Assembly (NCBI RefSeq): GCF_040183065.1
Contig: NC_091119.1
Span: forward strand, 193,913,543-193,977,542
DNA length: 64,000 nt
DNA from: Periplaneta americana
Taxonomy: Eukaryota > Arthropoda > Insecta > Blattodea > Blattidae
Direction of reading: 5' to 3'
The position numbers were made by a program, and so were the translations under genes. A model generated the notes under the pieces. That model saw only the letters and a program-made list of their open reading frames with translations. It was not told the DNA's origin and did no database searches. The stretch's first letter is position 1; the number at the start of each line of letters is the position of its first letter. This document shows positions 34,363-46,336 of this stretch, piece by piece.

Positions 34363-37354
34363 TAGTTTAATAAAAGAATGTAGACAATGAGCATACTTAT
34401 ACGTTACTTGAAATCCTTGGTCCAGATATTTAATTTTACGTAGAGCATTGATGTTTGAACTGCTGTCAATTATTATGTCTTAGTTGAATGTAGATGTAAT
34501 GTTGATCCCCTTCATAGGAGCTCTACAATGTGCCTGTCCGGTGTAAACCCAAGGGAGTTCAAAATATGGACTTTGTGAAACAATGCTAGGAGGTAGAATG
34601 AGGAACTCTCGACAGGCAGATATTATAGATATTTCTGTACGAAATAATTGCATAATCTATGGCTCTCTCTATCAGAAAATTAAATTATAGTTCATAATTT
34701 CAACATATAAGTGCTTACATAATTCACGTTTTTGTATCATTAGAATAAGTTGAGATTTCTGTATAATGATTGTATACAAGTTTCAGCAGAGATGGAACAG
34801 TTAAAAATAAATAAAAACACGTTTTTATATTATCTTTGTGTTTTGTTTATCGAACTTGTTTTTGCCTTAGGTTTGTTGTGTAAACGTTACTCGAGTCTTC
34901 CATGAATTCATAGATTCATGGTTTGGAATCCGTTATTTTGTACTCTACTTACAAATTTTTACAAGATAATTTTTGTCAAAATTTATTCTTTTATTTCGTT
35001 ATTTTCTGTCATTGCCCACTACAGGGTTTGAACCAGCGTAGTTCGGATCTAGAGGCCAGGATGGTGATACAAGAACACCGAAAATGACCGCATTTCCCTT
35101 TGAATAAAAATATTTTCAACGAACAATAAAAGTCTTTGCATAGGTATTCTCTATTACAGCTTCACAACACAAAACATTTACAGCTTCAGAATGTTGAAGC
35201 ACATTCATAACTTTCAAATGACACTACTACTAAAATATACACATAATCTCATTCATTCAATCACTTATTCGTCAGCAGCAACTGTTGCCCTCTCTAAATG
35301 AAGCGTACAATGTGAATAAGACGATCGATGTGGGTAAAGATAGGCATGAAGTTTGAGAGTATCCCCTAGCAACACGAATCGCTGCTTTATTTACCTTAGC
35401 AACGCGAAGCTGTGTAACGATTAACTTTTAATAATTTTGTCTTGAAATAAATACATGAGAAATGAGTTTATTTTTGTAACATTTGTGAGTTTTTGTGCTT
35501 TTTATTTGGAAGTGTGACACTTTCATGAAGAGGATTAATGTTCTTATAAGGTAAGTTCAATATTGCTGTACTTTTCAATGCAATCATTATCTTCTTGTGG
35601 TGTACGAGATATTTTAGCGGTATAATATATTTTCTTTTCTTAATTTATAAAACCTTTCAATAAATTATCGCATTAAAGAAGTCCATAGACATTTTACATA
35701 ATCATTTATATAATGTTTAATTTTTAAACTTTCTAAATTGCATATTGTACCATGATTACTACCTATTGATATATTTCTTATTTCTATCTATTTCATATTA
35801 ATTTCATATTATGCATTTTTCTGAAATTATTTTCCGGACCTAACTTATATGGTCATCTGTTATGGCAAGGGATGTATTAATAAATAGGGTTGAGTTATAT
35901 GATTTCCCCGTATTCTTACGTTTTATGAATGATAATGTGGTCTTACGTTTTTTTTTTATTTTCCTGTACAACGTAATATTAAATACTGTAGGCTATAATA
36001 ATTTCTAAATCAGTTTCAAAATGTGAAAGTGTCGTTAAAAATTAGATACTAAGACATAAAAATTTGAGTGTGTGTACTATGGTTGTATGTGTAATCCCTT
36101 AATAGGTCATTTTTAAATATAAATTACGAAAGCACGAGTCATTAAAAAAGTCGATAAAATTTTCCTTTTTTATTTTGAAAAGTTGGCAACCCTAGTTTAT
36201 CACATGTAATGAGATTCTACATGTTTTCCATTATCATAGTAGCCTACGTGATAAAGATTCGGAGTTTTAGGTCAATAAAACTTGGTTTTAGATTTTTTAG
36301 TAAGCCTACATCTAAACGTTTTGTAGGTTTTAGTGAGTTTATGACTTAAAAATTTTTGGTAAATTGATAAGAGGCATGACTTTGTACTTACATCGGTTTT
36401 GCTTCAAGTAGTGAGAGAAATTCCAGAGAACAAATTCAAGAAATAACGTATCTATTTTATTCAAATAAATTACCCTGGACCAAAGACTTCAGAAGTCCTT
36501 CGGTTTTCGATTATTTGGTCCAGAGAACATGCATCCTTGTTGAGAATCAATCGACAATTTGCGGGACAAATAATAATCAAAAGAATTAACTTATTTTCAT
36601 TGCATTGAAACGTACTGCCCTGAACTAAAGAAGAGAAATCAATAGAATTTTCTGTATTACTTAAAGCATATCTATCAATTTACGAAATTCAATTTTGGTA
36701 CTTTAAAGAACGATATTAGTTAGCCTATTTGTTTACAACCATTTCCATTATTATTCAAAAACACTTAAATTCTGCGGGAAGAAAATCGATAAAGAAACTT
36801 GAAATTATGCCTAAAAGAGTTTAAAATACATACCCACTAACTTCTTTTAGATAAGTCTGAACAAAAGATTCCATACACATATCAGTTTGGATCCATGGCT
36901 GTCCTTTCCCGCAATATGTGTGATTTTGGCATCAGAACGGTAAAACGTGTACTATTACACGTAGAAATTAAAATCAGATTAGGCGCAACAATGGTATCCG
37001 TTACACTACAGCCACTGCTAAAATTTTGTGGAATTGGGTCTAGAACAAAATCTCAATTTCTCTTTCTCTGCATTGTGAGTGAGTGAGTGAGTGAGTGAGT
37101 GAGTGTTCGTGAGAGAGAGAGAGCGTGTGTACATCGATGGGTGGCGAGTGCTATTCCTTTAAAGAATAATATTGTTCAATTCAGTAAATTAATTCGCAAA
37201 AAATGTGAAGGTTAAACGCCTGTGTCAAAAACTATAATTAGGTCATTTTAGATTTTGATATTTGATATCAATCTATACTAAATCAAATACATAAAATATA
37301 AAAAATCAGGAATTCCCGTATGAGCTAGTATTCGGGTGAAGTTCCATCTACATC
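34363..37354. other. Intergenic sequence, no gene recognised
   Basis: About 3 kb of AT-rich sequence without a convincing exon or repeat family. A (GAGT)n / (GA)n microsatellite occurs at 37077-37125. A short inverted repeat with TTGGTCCAG lies at about 36474-36532. Confidence 0.45.
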
Positions 37355-37812
37355 TAACAAATGGCCTTTAAAGAAACCGGAGGTTCATTGCCGCTCTCAC
37401 ATAAACCTCCCATCGGTCCATATCCTAAGCAAGATTAATCTAGTCCCTACCATCATATCCCACTTCCCTCAAATCCATTTTAATATTAATCTCCCATCTA
37501 GTCTTGGCCTCCCCAAAGGTCTTTTTCCTTCAGGTCTTCCAATTAACACTCTATATACATTTCTGGATTCACCCATACGTGCTATATGTCCTGCTATCTG
37601 AAACGTCTGGATTTAATATTCCTAATTCTGTCAGGTGAAGAATACAATGCGTGCAGTTCTGTGTTGTGTAACTTTCTCCATTCTCCTGTAACTTTATCCC
37701 TCTTAGCACCAAATATTTTCCGAAGCATCTTATTCTCAATTACCCTTAGCATCTGTTCTTCTCTCAAAATGAGAGTCCAAGTTTCACAATCATATAGAAC
37801 CACCCAGTAATA
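37355..37812 (-). pseudogene. LINE family A fragment, minus strand
   Basis: Minus-strand frames give CETWTLILREEQMLRVIENK, MLRKIFGAKRDKVTGEWRKL and HNTELHALYSSPDRIRNIKS, then the C-terminal region in other frames. The 5' truncation point abuts the (TATAA)n array. Confidence 0.85.
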
Positions 37813-37815
37813 GCT

Positions 37816-38990
37816 ATCATAATATAATATAATATAATATAATATAATATAATATAATATAATATAATATAATATAATATAATATAATATAATATAATAT
37901 AATATAATATAATATAATATAATATAATACAATATAATATAATATAATAATATAATATAGTATAATATAATATAATATAATATAATATAATATAATATAA
38001 TATAATATAATATAATATAATATAATATAATATAATCTATATATACAGTATATATAATTTGAACTGGTAATGGAAATTACGGGAAAACGGCTGAACGGAT
38101 TTTAATAAATGACCCCTCATTTTGAAGCTTGGAACTCAAGGTTTTTCAGAAAAATAGTAGTTTTCAGTGAAATGTCAATTTTTCAACATAATTTTCCTAT
38201 TTCCCAAAATCCATCTGTCGTCAGTTTTGAGAACTAGCTAATTGCATTCACGGCCGACTTGATGCTCGCTTCGCTTAGCGAAGGGAACATCAAGTCGGCC
38301 GTGTTGCGTTTCAGAATGAAACAAAACACACACTACAGTAAACAATATTACACGAAGGCCATGACCTGCAAGAATGCTGACATATTTAGAGCTCAAATTA
38401 AATTGGTTATTAAAAAGTTAACTTACTAAAAATTATTTACAGGTTCGATTCTGTGGTGTGTAATTTTCTGGGTACAGCTGTGTATTGGATATTAAAAACT
38501 ACAAAACTTGAGGTGGTTTGATGCATTAATTATACATATTAATGCTATTGATATGAAAGTGAAACGTTTTCGGAAGTAGATGTAGAGAATAACTTAAATT
38601 AGATTTTGATTTCTATATTTCACTGACGTGAGTGGCGGCTATATAGTATTATATAGTATATGTTACTGAAGCTATAAAACTTACGTAAGATAATAATATT
38701 ATTAAAAATCAAATATTTTTATAATTATTAATCAAGTGGGGTTGGGTCTTTTTCATATATTTAGTGGTGGTGTGGTGTAGATATTTATATGCGTGGTTCT
38801 CTTCAGTATTGTCTCGAGAGAGAGTATCTTTCATTATTATGGAAGCAAATAACTTTCCGAATATCTGGTATTCTTCATTGAAAATAAATCTGAAAAATGT
38901 TTATTTGAACGTCTAATGAACTTAGTTTGCAGCATTTGCTGCACAAGCCACTAGTATAATACAATATAATATAATATAATATAATATAAC
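37816..38990. repeat. (TATAA)n microsatellite split by a Helitron
   Basis: Pentanucleotide AATAT/TATAA repeats occupy 37816-38035 and resume at 38955-38990 on the other side of the Helitron, with the same unit. Confidence 0.9.
38036..38954 (+). mobile_element. Helitron-like element, family 2, copy A (919 bp)
   Basis: A|TC...CTAG|T boundaries. The 3' end has the perfect stem-loop GCAGCATTTGCTGC (about 38926-38939), 11 bp before the final CTAG. Inserted in the TATAA array. An internal hairpin with ACGGCCGACTTGATG arms lies at 38250-38305; it is absent from copy B. No coding capacity. Confidence 0.92.
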
Positions 38991-39578
38991 TTTTTAAATT
39001 TTGAAGTGACTTTAATGTCCCTGTACATTAACTACCCAGATTTAGGCATTTGTACCGTTTTCTAAAATGTAGACAAATCCTACGTTTCGGAGTAACATGT
39101 CAGCTGAATCATCAGGAAAACAAAACAAGAGGAAGGGCGAAATGTAGTTATCGTTAAGAAGAGCCATTCTCCAGGGCTGGACACGGTGCAAATACCCAAA
39201 AAAACGTCGCACACGTAAATTACAGTGAAAATATGAAATTTTACTTGATCTAATTTAATTTGTAACGAACCATAATGGATACAGAGTGACACTACTTTCA
39301 ATCAATGTTCGGGTCTCGAATCCACCAACAATCGCGAACTAATGAGTCCCATTCTGGGATCATAAATGAGCAAACGATGGAGATTTGCGAACTGGTTAAA
39401 TTAAGAATTCTGTATAGCTATAAGCATTCCATAAATATGTACAAAAGTCGAGAGTGAAAACTCCAAATCTGGTCTTGTCTTTCTTTTGTCACGTTTTACA
39501 CAAAACCATGGAAACACACAAAGCATATTTTTTTTCTTTACAAGAAGCCAATCATACAATGTATACTTATTATTTCAG
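38991..39578. other. Sequence upstream of dynein exon 1
   Basis: No exon recognised. The segment GTTACTCCGAAACGTAGGAT (minus strand, about 39098-39078) resembles a common dispersed insect repeat. An upstream non-coding exon is implied by the acceptor at 39578. Confidence 0.35.
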
Positions 39579-39833
39579 GTGATAGAAATCTCAAAATGTC
39601 GGATGTCAGAGTGGAATGGGTGAAAGAGAAAGCCCTAAGTTTCCTAGACGAAACCGACGGTAAACTATTTGATGATATGCTTGAAGAGAATGATGGTGAT
39701 CTTGGAGATAAAATAATATCATTTTTAGATGACGAAATAAGAGGAGGCCATAACCTCGAAAGAAGACTGTTCTTTCTTTACAAAACTTACTACGAAAAGG
39801 TTGTACAAGAGGAACTACTGGTTCCTGAACCAG
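39579..39833 (+). CDS. DNAH10: Dynein heavy chain exon 1 (residues 1-79)
   Basis: The acceptor ATTTCAG at 39578 is followed by 17 bases of leader and ATG at 39596. The protein begins MSDVRVEWVKEKALSFLDE, a start typical of DNAH10-type chains. It runs through an acidic helix-rich segment (LFDDMLEENDGDLGD) to LLVPEP and the donor CAG|GTAAGA at 39833. The exon ends in phase 1. No in-frame stop lies between acceptor and ATG, so an upstream coding exon cannot be strictly excluded. Confidence 0.85.
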
Positions 39834-40199
39834 GTAAGACATACTGGCTACACTTGTTTAATTTTTATTCTTAAATTCCCTCATTTCTAAATCAAAATGT
39901 CTTTGTTAATTTAAGGGAATTTATGCGTGAATGCATGGAAATATAATTATAAATTTGCTAACATTTAAACTGGAAGTGCACAGAACATTCTAGCCATAAT
40001 TTGATAGAATCTTTACATAGGCCTAATTTAAGGTGTAATACGTAACTTTCAGGTGTACAGTTTTTCATTTACTCACTATTAAACACCATTTGAAAAAAAT
40101 GTTCTTAAATTTACATGTAGTGCACAAATCTCAAACAAAAATTATATTAGAAACCTTAAATTTTGTATAGATTTTCGCAACTTAGTACGTTAAAAGTTG
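39834..40199. other. Intron sequence, no feature recognised
   Basis: Start of dynein intron 1; one TAGGCCTA at 40018-40025. Confidence 0.4.
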
Positions 40200-40570
40200 T
40201 TGTTTTCTAATGCCAGGCATTTGACATTAAGTCATTTGACCTCTTGCACTCCTATATTTTTCAAAGATATTGTCATGGTTAGCCACTGACGCACAGATTT
40301 TGAGATGTTCTGAATCCATTTCTTGATTTGAGTTGCACAATGGGCAGTTAGGAGACTGATATATTCCAATTCTATGCAGGTGCTTGGCCAAACAGTTATG
40401 GCCTGTTGCCAATCTAAATGCAGCTACAGACGATTTGCGTGGTAAATCGGGAATTAACTGCGGATTATGATGCAGAGAGTTCCATTTTTTCCCCTTGAGA
40501 TTGTGTTATCAAATTTTGTTTGTAGCAGTCTAAGTATGTAGATTTAATAAATCTTTTCATAGAGCAATAC
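40200..40570 (-). pseudogene. LINE family E 3' end (RNase H/zinc-knuckle region), minus strand
   Basis: The minus strand encodes FRLATGHNCLAKHLHRIGIY and CPLCNSNQEMDSEHLKIC, then KYRSARGQMT. This matches the C-terminal end of the family E copies at 52183-52577 and 61114-62049. It is 5'-truncated near 40570. Confidence 0.85.
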
Positions 40571-40934
40571 GTAGAAGTACGTTAAAAGTATACTCTGTCA
40601 TTGACAAAAGAATTTCAAATAGCCATTTTTACAGAAGTTAATTTTAATTAGCTAAAGTTAATTTAATAATGGAATCACTTCTTTCAACATAACTAATCAC
40701 ACAAACATTATTGTAATAGTTTTGTGCGAGTTTCTTACTGCACACCAGATTTTGACTCCCGGCAATGACCATACCGGTAGGCTACTCAATCTCATCAGGA
40801 TTTCTGACAAAATCATTATATCCAATATTAAATGGACTGAATTCACTTTGTTCCCACTAATAATTATCTTAACATAAGAGTCTTACCAATACCAATACCA
40901 TAAAAGTTAATCAAAATCTACAATCAGTTACATG
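40571..40934. other. Intron sequence, no feature recognised
   Basis: No repeat family identified. Confidence 0.35.
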
Positions 40935-41490
40935 AACACAAGCTATCTAAACACAATAAAAACGGGAACTCAACAAGAGTAAAAACGGCCTACTGCTATA
41001 CCCACACATTCTAAACACGCGACATGACCACAGATGGCTAAAGAGTGTATCAATAAACTTAACAAATAAAAAAAAATGCATGCACAGTGATGTTAACATA
41101 AAAAATTATCTTCGTACACAATCCATTCTATATTGACAATAATTTGGAGTGATTTATTAAAGGCTGCATTCAAGATTTATTTAGAAAAATGTTAAACGAA
41201 TTGTCCTTGCATCAAAAACGGATGTTCTCTGAACCAAAGGATCCTATTTTAATTATTTGCATATAATAACAATTAAGAAACATGTTAAAGGAATTATCCT
41301 TGCACCAAATGAGTCCTCTCCGGACCAAAATGATTGTACTTTAATTATTTAAATTAGGTAACATTATCAAAAAATTTATTCTTCAATCATACACGGATGT
41401 TCCCTGGATCAAATGTCCTATTTTAATTATGTAATTACTCTATTTCTAATAAGTGCAGCGAAATGAACAGGTTTGGCTAATTAAATTAAT
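40935..41490 (+). repeat. Dispersed repeat with ~85-bp internal repeats, inverted partner at 55060-55625
   Basis: Contains about three diverged internal units, each with TTAAAxGAATTxTCCTTGCAxCAAA, a GGATGTTC..xGGACCAAA segment and CCTATTTTAATTAT. The last unit resembles the 3' part of Helitron family 1 (ATCAAATGTCCTATTTTAAT, then AAGTGCAGCGAAATGAACAGG and GGCTAAT near 41482). The partner at 55060-55625 is in reverse orientation. Confidence 0.65.
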
Positions 41491-41547
41491 AAAAGTGATG
41501 TGATACATTTACTACGTCTTTCTTTTTAAACGTAGGCTACTTGCAAT

Positions 41548-42081
41548 AAACACTCGGTTCAATAAGTTTTCGGAATATATATTTTTTTTCGCCGAAATGA
41601 ATAATGTTATGTGGTATATTTCTATTTCTGGTGTTGGCATCATTCATAACGTCACTTCGTAGAAGTTTCATGATCATAGTTGTTGTTGTTGTGTGATATT
41701 TGTTCGTCGCATTTCAGAATGTGGGATACAGAGCAACACGCAAATATCAAATTGTGTTCTTTTTTTTTTTTTGCACAAATCTCCTTCAGAGACATTATGA
41801 ATGCTGGAAGAAGCTTATGGTGAAGCAGCAATGAAAAAATTAGCAGGTCTATGCCTGGCGTAAACGTTTTCCTGAAAGTCGACCGGAACTCTGATACTCG
41901 TAAAACCTTCATTCAGATATGTGACGAACGAATATTAAACAACAGCTATTTTCCACAAAACAACAATAACTATGGTCATGAAATTCCTACGCAATTGATA
42001 TCATGAATGATGCCAACACCAGAAACAGAAATATACCACATAAAATTATTCATTTCGACAATATATATATATATATATATA

Positions 42082-42126
<45 letters not shown>

Positions 42127-42146
42127 GAAACTTTTCGAGCCGAATA
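41548..42146 (+). mobile_element. mariner remnant with long inverted ends
   Basis: The left CAATAAGTTTTCGGAATATA and the right complement (GGAAACTTTTCGAGCCGAAT) are terminal. Inner arms of over 100 bp pair around TTTCTGGTGTTGGCATCATT (41620s with about 42010). Between them the + strand retains a mariner transposase N-terminal block in broken frames: EQHANIKLC, then MLEEAYGEAAMKK near 41801. An (AT)n expansion (42062-42123) lies inside the right end. Confidence 0.7.
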
Positions 42147-42174
42147 ATGTAAAAATATTCTTAAATTAAGTATG

Positions 42175-43250
42175 GTATGGTTAATGTTCTTATTGAATTT
42201 GGTATTTATCAGAAACTAGTTCGAATATTTAAAATGTGTCTCAGTGAAACGTACAGCAGAGTTCGTATACGTCAGTTTCTGTCAGATGCGTTTCCAATTC
42301 ACTGTGGGCAAGGAGATGCACTATCACCTTTACTTTTTAACTTTGCTCTAGAGTATGCCATTAGGAAAGTCCAAGATAACAGAGAGGGTTTGGAATTGAA
42401 CGGGTTACATCAGCTGCTTGTCTATGCGGATGACGTGAATATGTTAGGAAAAAATCCACAAACAATTAGGGAAAAGACGGGAATTTTACTTGAAGCAAGC
42501 AAAGAGATAAGTTTGGAAGTAAATCCCGAAAAGACAAAGTATATGATTATGTCTCGTGACGAGAATATTGTACGAAATGGAAATATAAAAATTGGAAATT
42601 TATCTTTTGAAGAAGTGGAGAAGTTCAAATATCTTGGATCAACAGTAACAAATATAAATGATACTCGGGAGGAAATTAAACACAGAATAGATATGGGAAA
42701 TCCCTGTTATTATTCGGTTGAGAAGGTTTTATCATCCAGTTTGCTAAGTTAGACTTTATAAAACAGTTATATTACCGGTTGTTCTTTATGGTTGTGAAAT
42801 GGACTCTCACTTTGAGAGAGGAACATAGGTTAAGGGTGTTTGAGAATAAGGTGCTTAGGAAAATATTTAGGGCTAAAAGGGATGAAGTTACAGGAGAATG
42901 GAGAAAGTTGCACAACACAGAACTGCACACATTGTATTGTTCACCTGACATAATTAGGAACATTAAATCCAGACGTTTGAGATGGGCAGGGCATGTAGCA
43001 CGTATGGGCGAATCCAGAAATGCATATAGAGTGTTAGTTGCGAGGCAGGAGGGAAAAAGACCTTTAGGGAGGCCGAGACGTAGATGGGAAGATAATATTA
43101 AAATGGATTTGAGGGAGATGGGATATGATGATAGAGAATGGATTAATCTTGCTCAGGATAGGAACCAATGGCGGGCTTATGTGAGGGCGGCAATGAACTT
43201 CCGGGTTCCTTAAAAGCCAGTAAGTAAGTAAGTAAGTATGGTTAATGTTC
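42175..43250 (+). mobile_element. LINE family A insertion with 15-bp target duplication
   Basis: GTATGGTTAATGTTC occurs at 42175-42189 and 43236-43250; the 5'-truncated LINE body is 42190-43235. It encodes [40 protein letters not shown], the catalytic [27 protein letters not shown], a break at about 42752, then LRVFENKVLRKIF, RRLRWAGHVARMGESRNA and AAMNFRVP, ending in (TAAG)n. It is the best-preserved family A copy. It ends 19 bp before dynein exon 2. Confidence 0.92.
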
Positions 43251-43269
43251 AATCGTTTCATTTGCTTAG

Positions 43270-43893
43270 TGAAGAAGTCTCCACCAGTTCCAGAGGAAAC
43301 GGAAGAAGATACTGAAAAGTCTGAGCCTGCAACTCCAACTAAGGAACCGCCGGAGAAAAAAGGCGGGAAAAAGGGCGGTGCCAAGAAAGGAGCTCGTGAA
43401 CCTGGCAAAAAGGGGAAAGGAAAGAAGAAAGTCGCGAAAAAGGAAACGGAAGGAAGTACTACAGCAACAGAAGAGCCGACAGAGGAAGAAGAAGGCACAA
43501 CTGTAGAGGAAGACGAGAAGAAGAGTGCTGCTGAAGATGAAACGACGAAGTCGGAAGGAAAACCTGAAGGAGAGGTGCAGACTGAGGGGGAGAGCACAGT
43601 AGAGGAGAGTACGGGAGAAGAAGTTCCTGCAGAAGAGACCGAAACTGCCACTGAAGAGTCCCCTGCAGAGGAAGAGAAGAAGGATACAGGGGACACTACT
43701 GAATGGGAGGAACAGGAGAAGAAAGATGAGGAAAAGGGAAAGGCAGATGAAGAGGAAGAAGAGAAGAAGAAAGATGAAGGAAAGGGAAAGAAACAAAAAG
43801 GAGCTGGGAAGAAGAAGGAGGGAGGTAAAGGAAAAGGCGCTAAAAAGGAGGCTGCAAAGGCGGGAAAAAGAGGCAGGAAAAGTCCCGCGACAC
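43270..43893 (+). CDS. DNAH10: Dynein heavy chain exon 2: Lys/Glu-rich insert (residues 80-287)
   Basis: The acceptor TTTGCTTAG at 43269 and donor ACAC|GTGAGT at 43893 bound a 624-base exon. It enters and leaves in phase 1, so its 208 codons are frame-neutral. It reads KKSPPVPEETEEDTEKSEP, a Lys/Gly block (GGKKGGAKKGAREPGKKGKG), a long acidic Glu/Thr/Ser middle and a basic KKEGGKGKGAKKEAAKAGK end. It is low complexity, probably disordered, with no globular domain. The other reading frames across it are shadows of the purine-rich strand. Such an insert is not part of the dynein tail as I know it, though acidic stretches occur at the DNAH10 N-terminus. Joining exons 1 and 3 directly gives a smooth VPEPVVELIPEPE. 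Confidence 0.78.
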
Positions 43894-43941
43894 GTGAGTA
43901 TACAGCACAGTCATATTCATTAACATGAGAATTAGATTATA

Positions 43942-46309
43942 CTAGTGGCTTGTGCAGCAAATGCTGCAAACTAAGCTCGTTAAACGTTGAAATAAAAAAT
44001 TTTCAGATTTATTTTCAATGAAGAATACCAGACATTTTGAAAGTTATTTGCTTCCTTAATAATGCATGTTTTTTTATGCCAAATACTTTTTCTTCAACTA
44101 ATCCACCTTCAGTTTTTGAGTTTCAATGCGAAAATGCAAGTAACAATGTCAGAACGATCAGTGGGTTTTCATGTGGGAGTAAATAATAGCTATTTCAAGT
44201 CATTGTGGATTGTAAGTGAAAGTTAAAAAAGTCAGGTTTGCTATGTTTTCGAACAATAGACATAGCATCTTGGTATAGCTGCTGCATGTAGAGCTTGAAA
44301 GGTGGAGGGTAAAATCATTTTATCCTGCTAAGAGATCTTGCCGAAATGATCGGGAAACTACAAAATTTTGTAGGCCTCTCATTTTATCAGTAAGTAATAC
44401 CTTTTGGTCTTTCAATAGGAACTGTAACTTTTGCGCTCTCTCGAGCCAATACTGAAGAGAATGACGCATATAAATATCTACACCACACCGCCAATAAGTT
44501 TATGAAAAAGACCCAACCGCATTTGATAAATAACTACAAAAATATTTGATTTTTAATAACAATATTATTCTCTTACGTAAGTTTTGTAAGTTCATTTGTA
44601 AAATAGCCGCCACTCAGTAAATTATAGAAATGAAGGTCTAATTTAATATATTCTCTACATCTACTTATACAGAGACATCATTTTATTTTTACTTCAATTT
44701 TTATTGTACCTGAGTTTTTGAATGTACTTCACTCCCACCCCTTCTACTAAGGAAGTTCCAACTCCTCACAGAACCAAGACCGCAGATAGTAAACAGTACT
44801 GAGTTACTGAGTATAGTACGTTCCAGAAATATGTTCGCGTTTTCCAGTGACGAAAGAGCTTTCAATATTGAATCATATTTTCGCACAGGTACTGTCCGTT
44901 TGCCTACGTCGCATCCCGATTTCCCCCACCTGCTTCTGCACGCCCCTCTGTAATAGCTGGGCTGTCTTAGCTCTTTTCTGAAAACATTAATTTCTCTTAG
45001 GAATTGGAAGTTTACGTAATATTATACAGCTGTTTAATTTAACTTAAATAAAAGGGCCTCGTTAAGTAATTAACTGTCACGTGATTTCCTCCCTTTCTAC
45101 AATCCTGCGGCATAACCACTTGGACGGACAGTAGATAGCATGTCTGAGTAATTTTATATTTTCGGGTCGGGCAGAAGTGAAGATTGAATTCACAGTACGT
45201 AGAGTAGGTACAGAATTATTTCAACATGAGTTACTAGTACGAAGGACGAAACTGGCAATTGGAATTAGATGCAATAGTCTATAGTGTGATAATATGCACA
45301 AAAGAACTGAAGCCTGTATCGAAATGAACGGCCACCATTTCCAAAATTGTGTTTAAATATTCATATTATGATTATTTTTCAATTTAACTTCTTTCTCTAT
45401 ATTGTACGCTAATGTGCTGTAGACAGTATAATATACACTACATAATGAATACGTTCGCATGGATAACTCACTTCGTGAGTAAAAACACTTATTCTTAATA
45501 CAGTACTGTACTTTGATTAAAGAAAAACCTAATGAAAATTATCAAACTCAAAATCGCGATATTTCCTAGTTTACGTAAATGGATGAACTACTTTTCTTCC
45601 TTCCTATACCTAGTACAGTGATTTGTGTTTTACGCCAGTATCATCGAACTCCAGTCTTGGAGGGGGGAGCAAGCGGTGTTTCCGGTTCTCTAAAGGTATA
45701 GACAGGTTAATATTAAAAATGTTAGTAAAAATAAAATGATGTCTCTGTATAACCCAAAACATTTCACTTTCATATCATCAATACAGCATTAATCTGTACG
45801 TATAATTGATGAAAAATAGTCACATCATGGCATTAACTATAATAATATATAATTTCTAATGTAATAATGTTATCAAACCACCTCAAGTTTTGTAGATTTT
45901 AATACCGAATACACAGCTGTACTCAGAAAATTACACACCGCAGAATCAGACCTGTAAATTATTTTAGCAAGTCTCGAAGTTTTTAATAACCAATTGAATT
46001 TGAACTCTAAATATGTCAGAAATCTTGCAGGTCATGGCCTTCGTGTAATAGTCTATTGTTTATTGTAGTGTGTGTTTTGTTTTATTCTGAAATCACGGCC
46101 GACTGCTGAAATGCAATGAGTTCTCAAAACTGACGAAAGACGGATTTTGGAAAATAGGAAAATGATGTAGGAAAATTGACATTTCACTAAAAACTACTAT
46201 TTTTCTGAAAAACTTTGGGTTCCAAGCTTCAGAATGAGGGGCCATTTATTAAAATCCGTTCAGCCGTTTTCTCGTAATTTCCATTAACAGTTCAAATTAT
46301 ATATATAGA
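43942..46309 (-). mobile_element. Helitron-like element, family 2, copy B, with a nested TIR element
   Basis: The minus-strand 3' end is CTAG at 43942-43945, with the stem-loop GCAGCATTTGCTGC just inside. The 5' TC end lies at 46308-46309 with A outside. The 2368-bp length is explained by TIR element T inserted at 44670-45747; the remainder matches copy A (38036-38954) with internal differences. The 3' end lies 48 bp downstream of the dynein exon 2 donor. Confidence 0.9.
44670..45747 (-). mobile_element. TIR element T, copy 2, inside Helitron copy B
   Basis: Ends CAGAGACATCATTTTATTTT and complement, with TATA on each side. It carries the 61-codon frame on the minus strand (44886-44701). Helitron copy A has CTACTT..CGAAAACGTTTC at the corresponding place, i.e. 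an empty site. Confidence 0.9.
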
Positions 46310-46336
46310 TTTGGTTTCGATTTGTTGGCAATTGTT

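Noticed and set aside
41652-41912. Minus-strand 86-codon frame
   Set aside because: It overlaps the mariner transposase remnant, which is recognisable on the plus strand.
39834-43269. Additional dynein exon between exons 1 and 2
   Set aside because: Exons 1 and 2 already agree in phase and no further conserved tail block is visible.
43064-43796. Ser-rich and Phe/Leu-rich minus-strand frames
   Set aside because: Shadows of the purine-rich dynein exon 2 and the LINE 3' end; the plus-strand frame has correct splice sites and phases.
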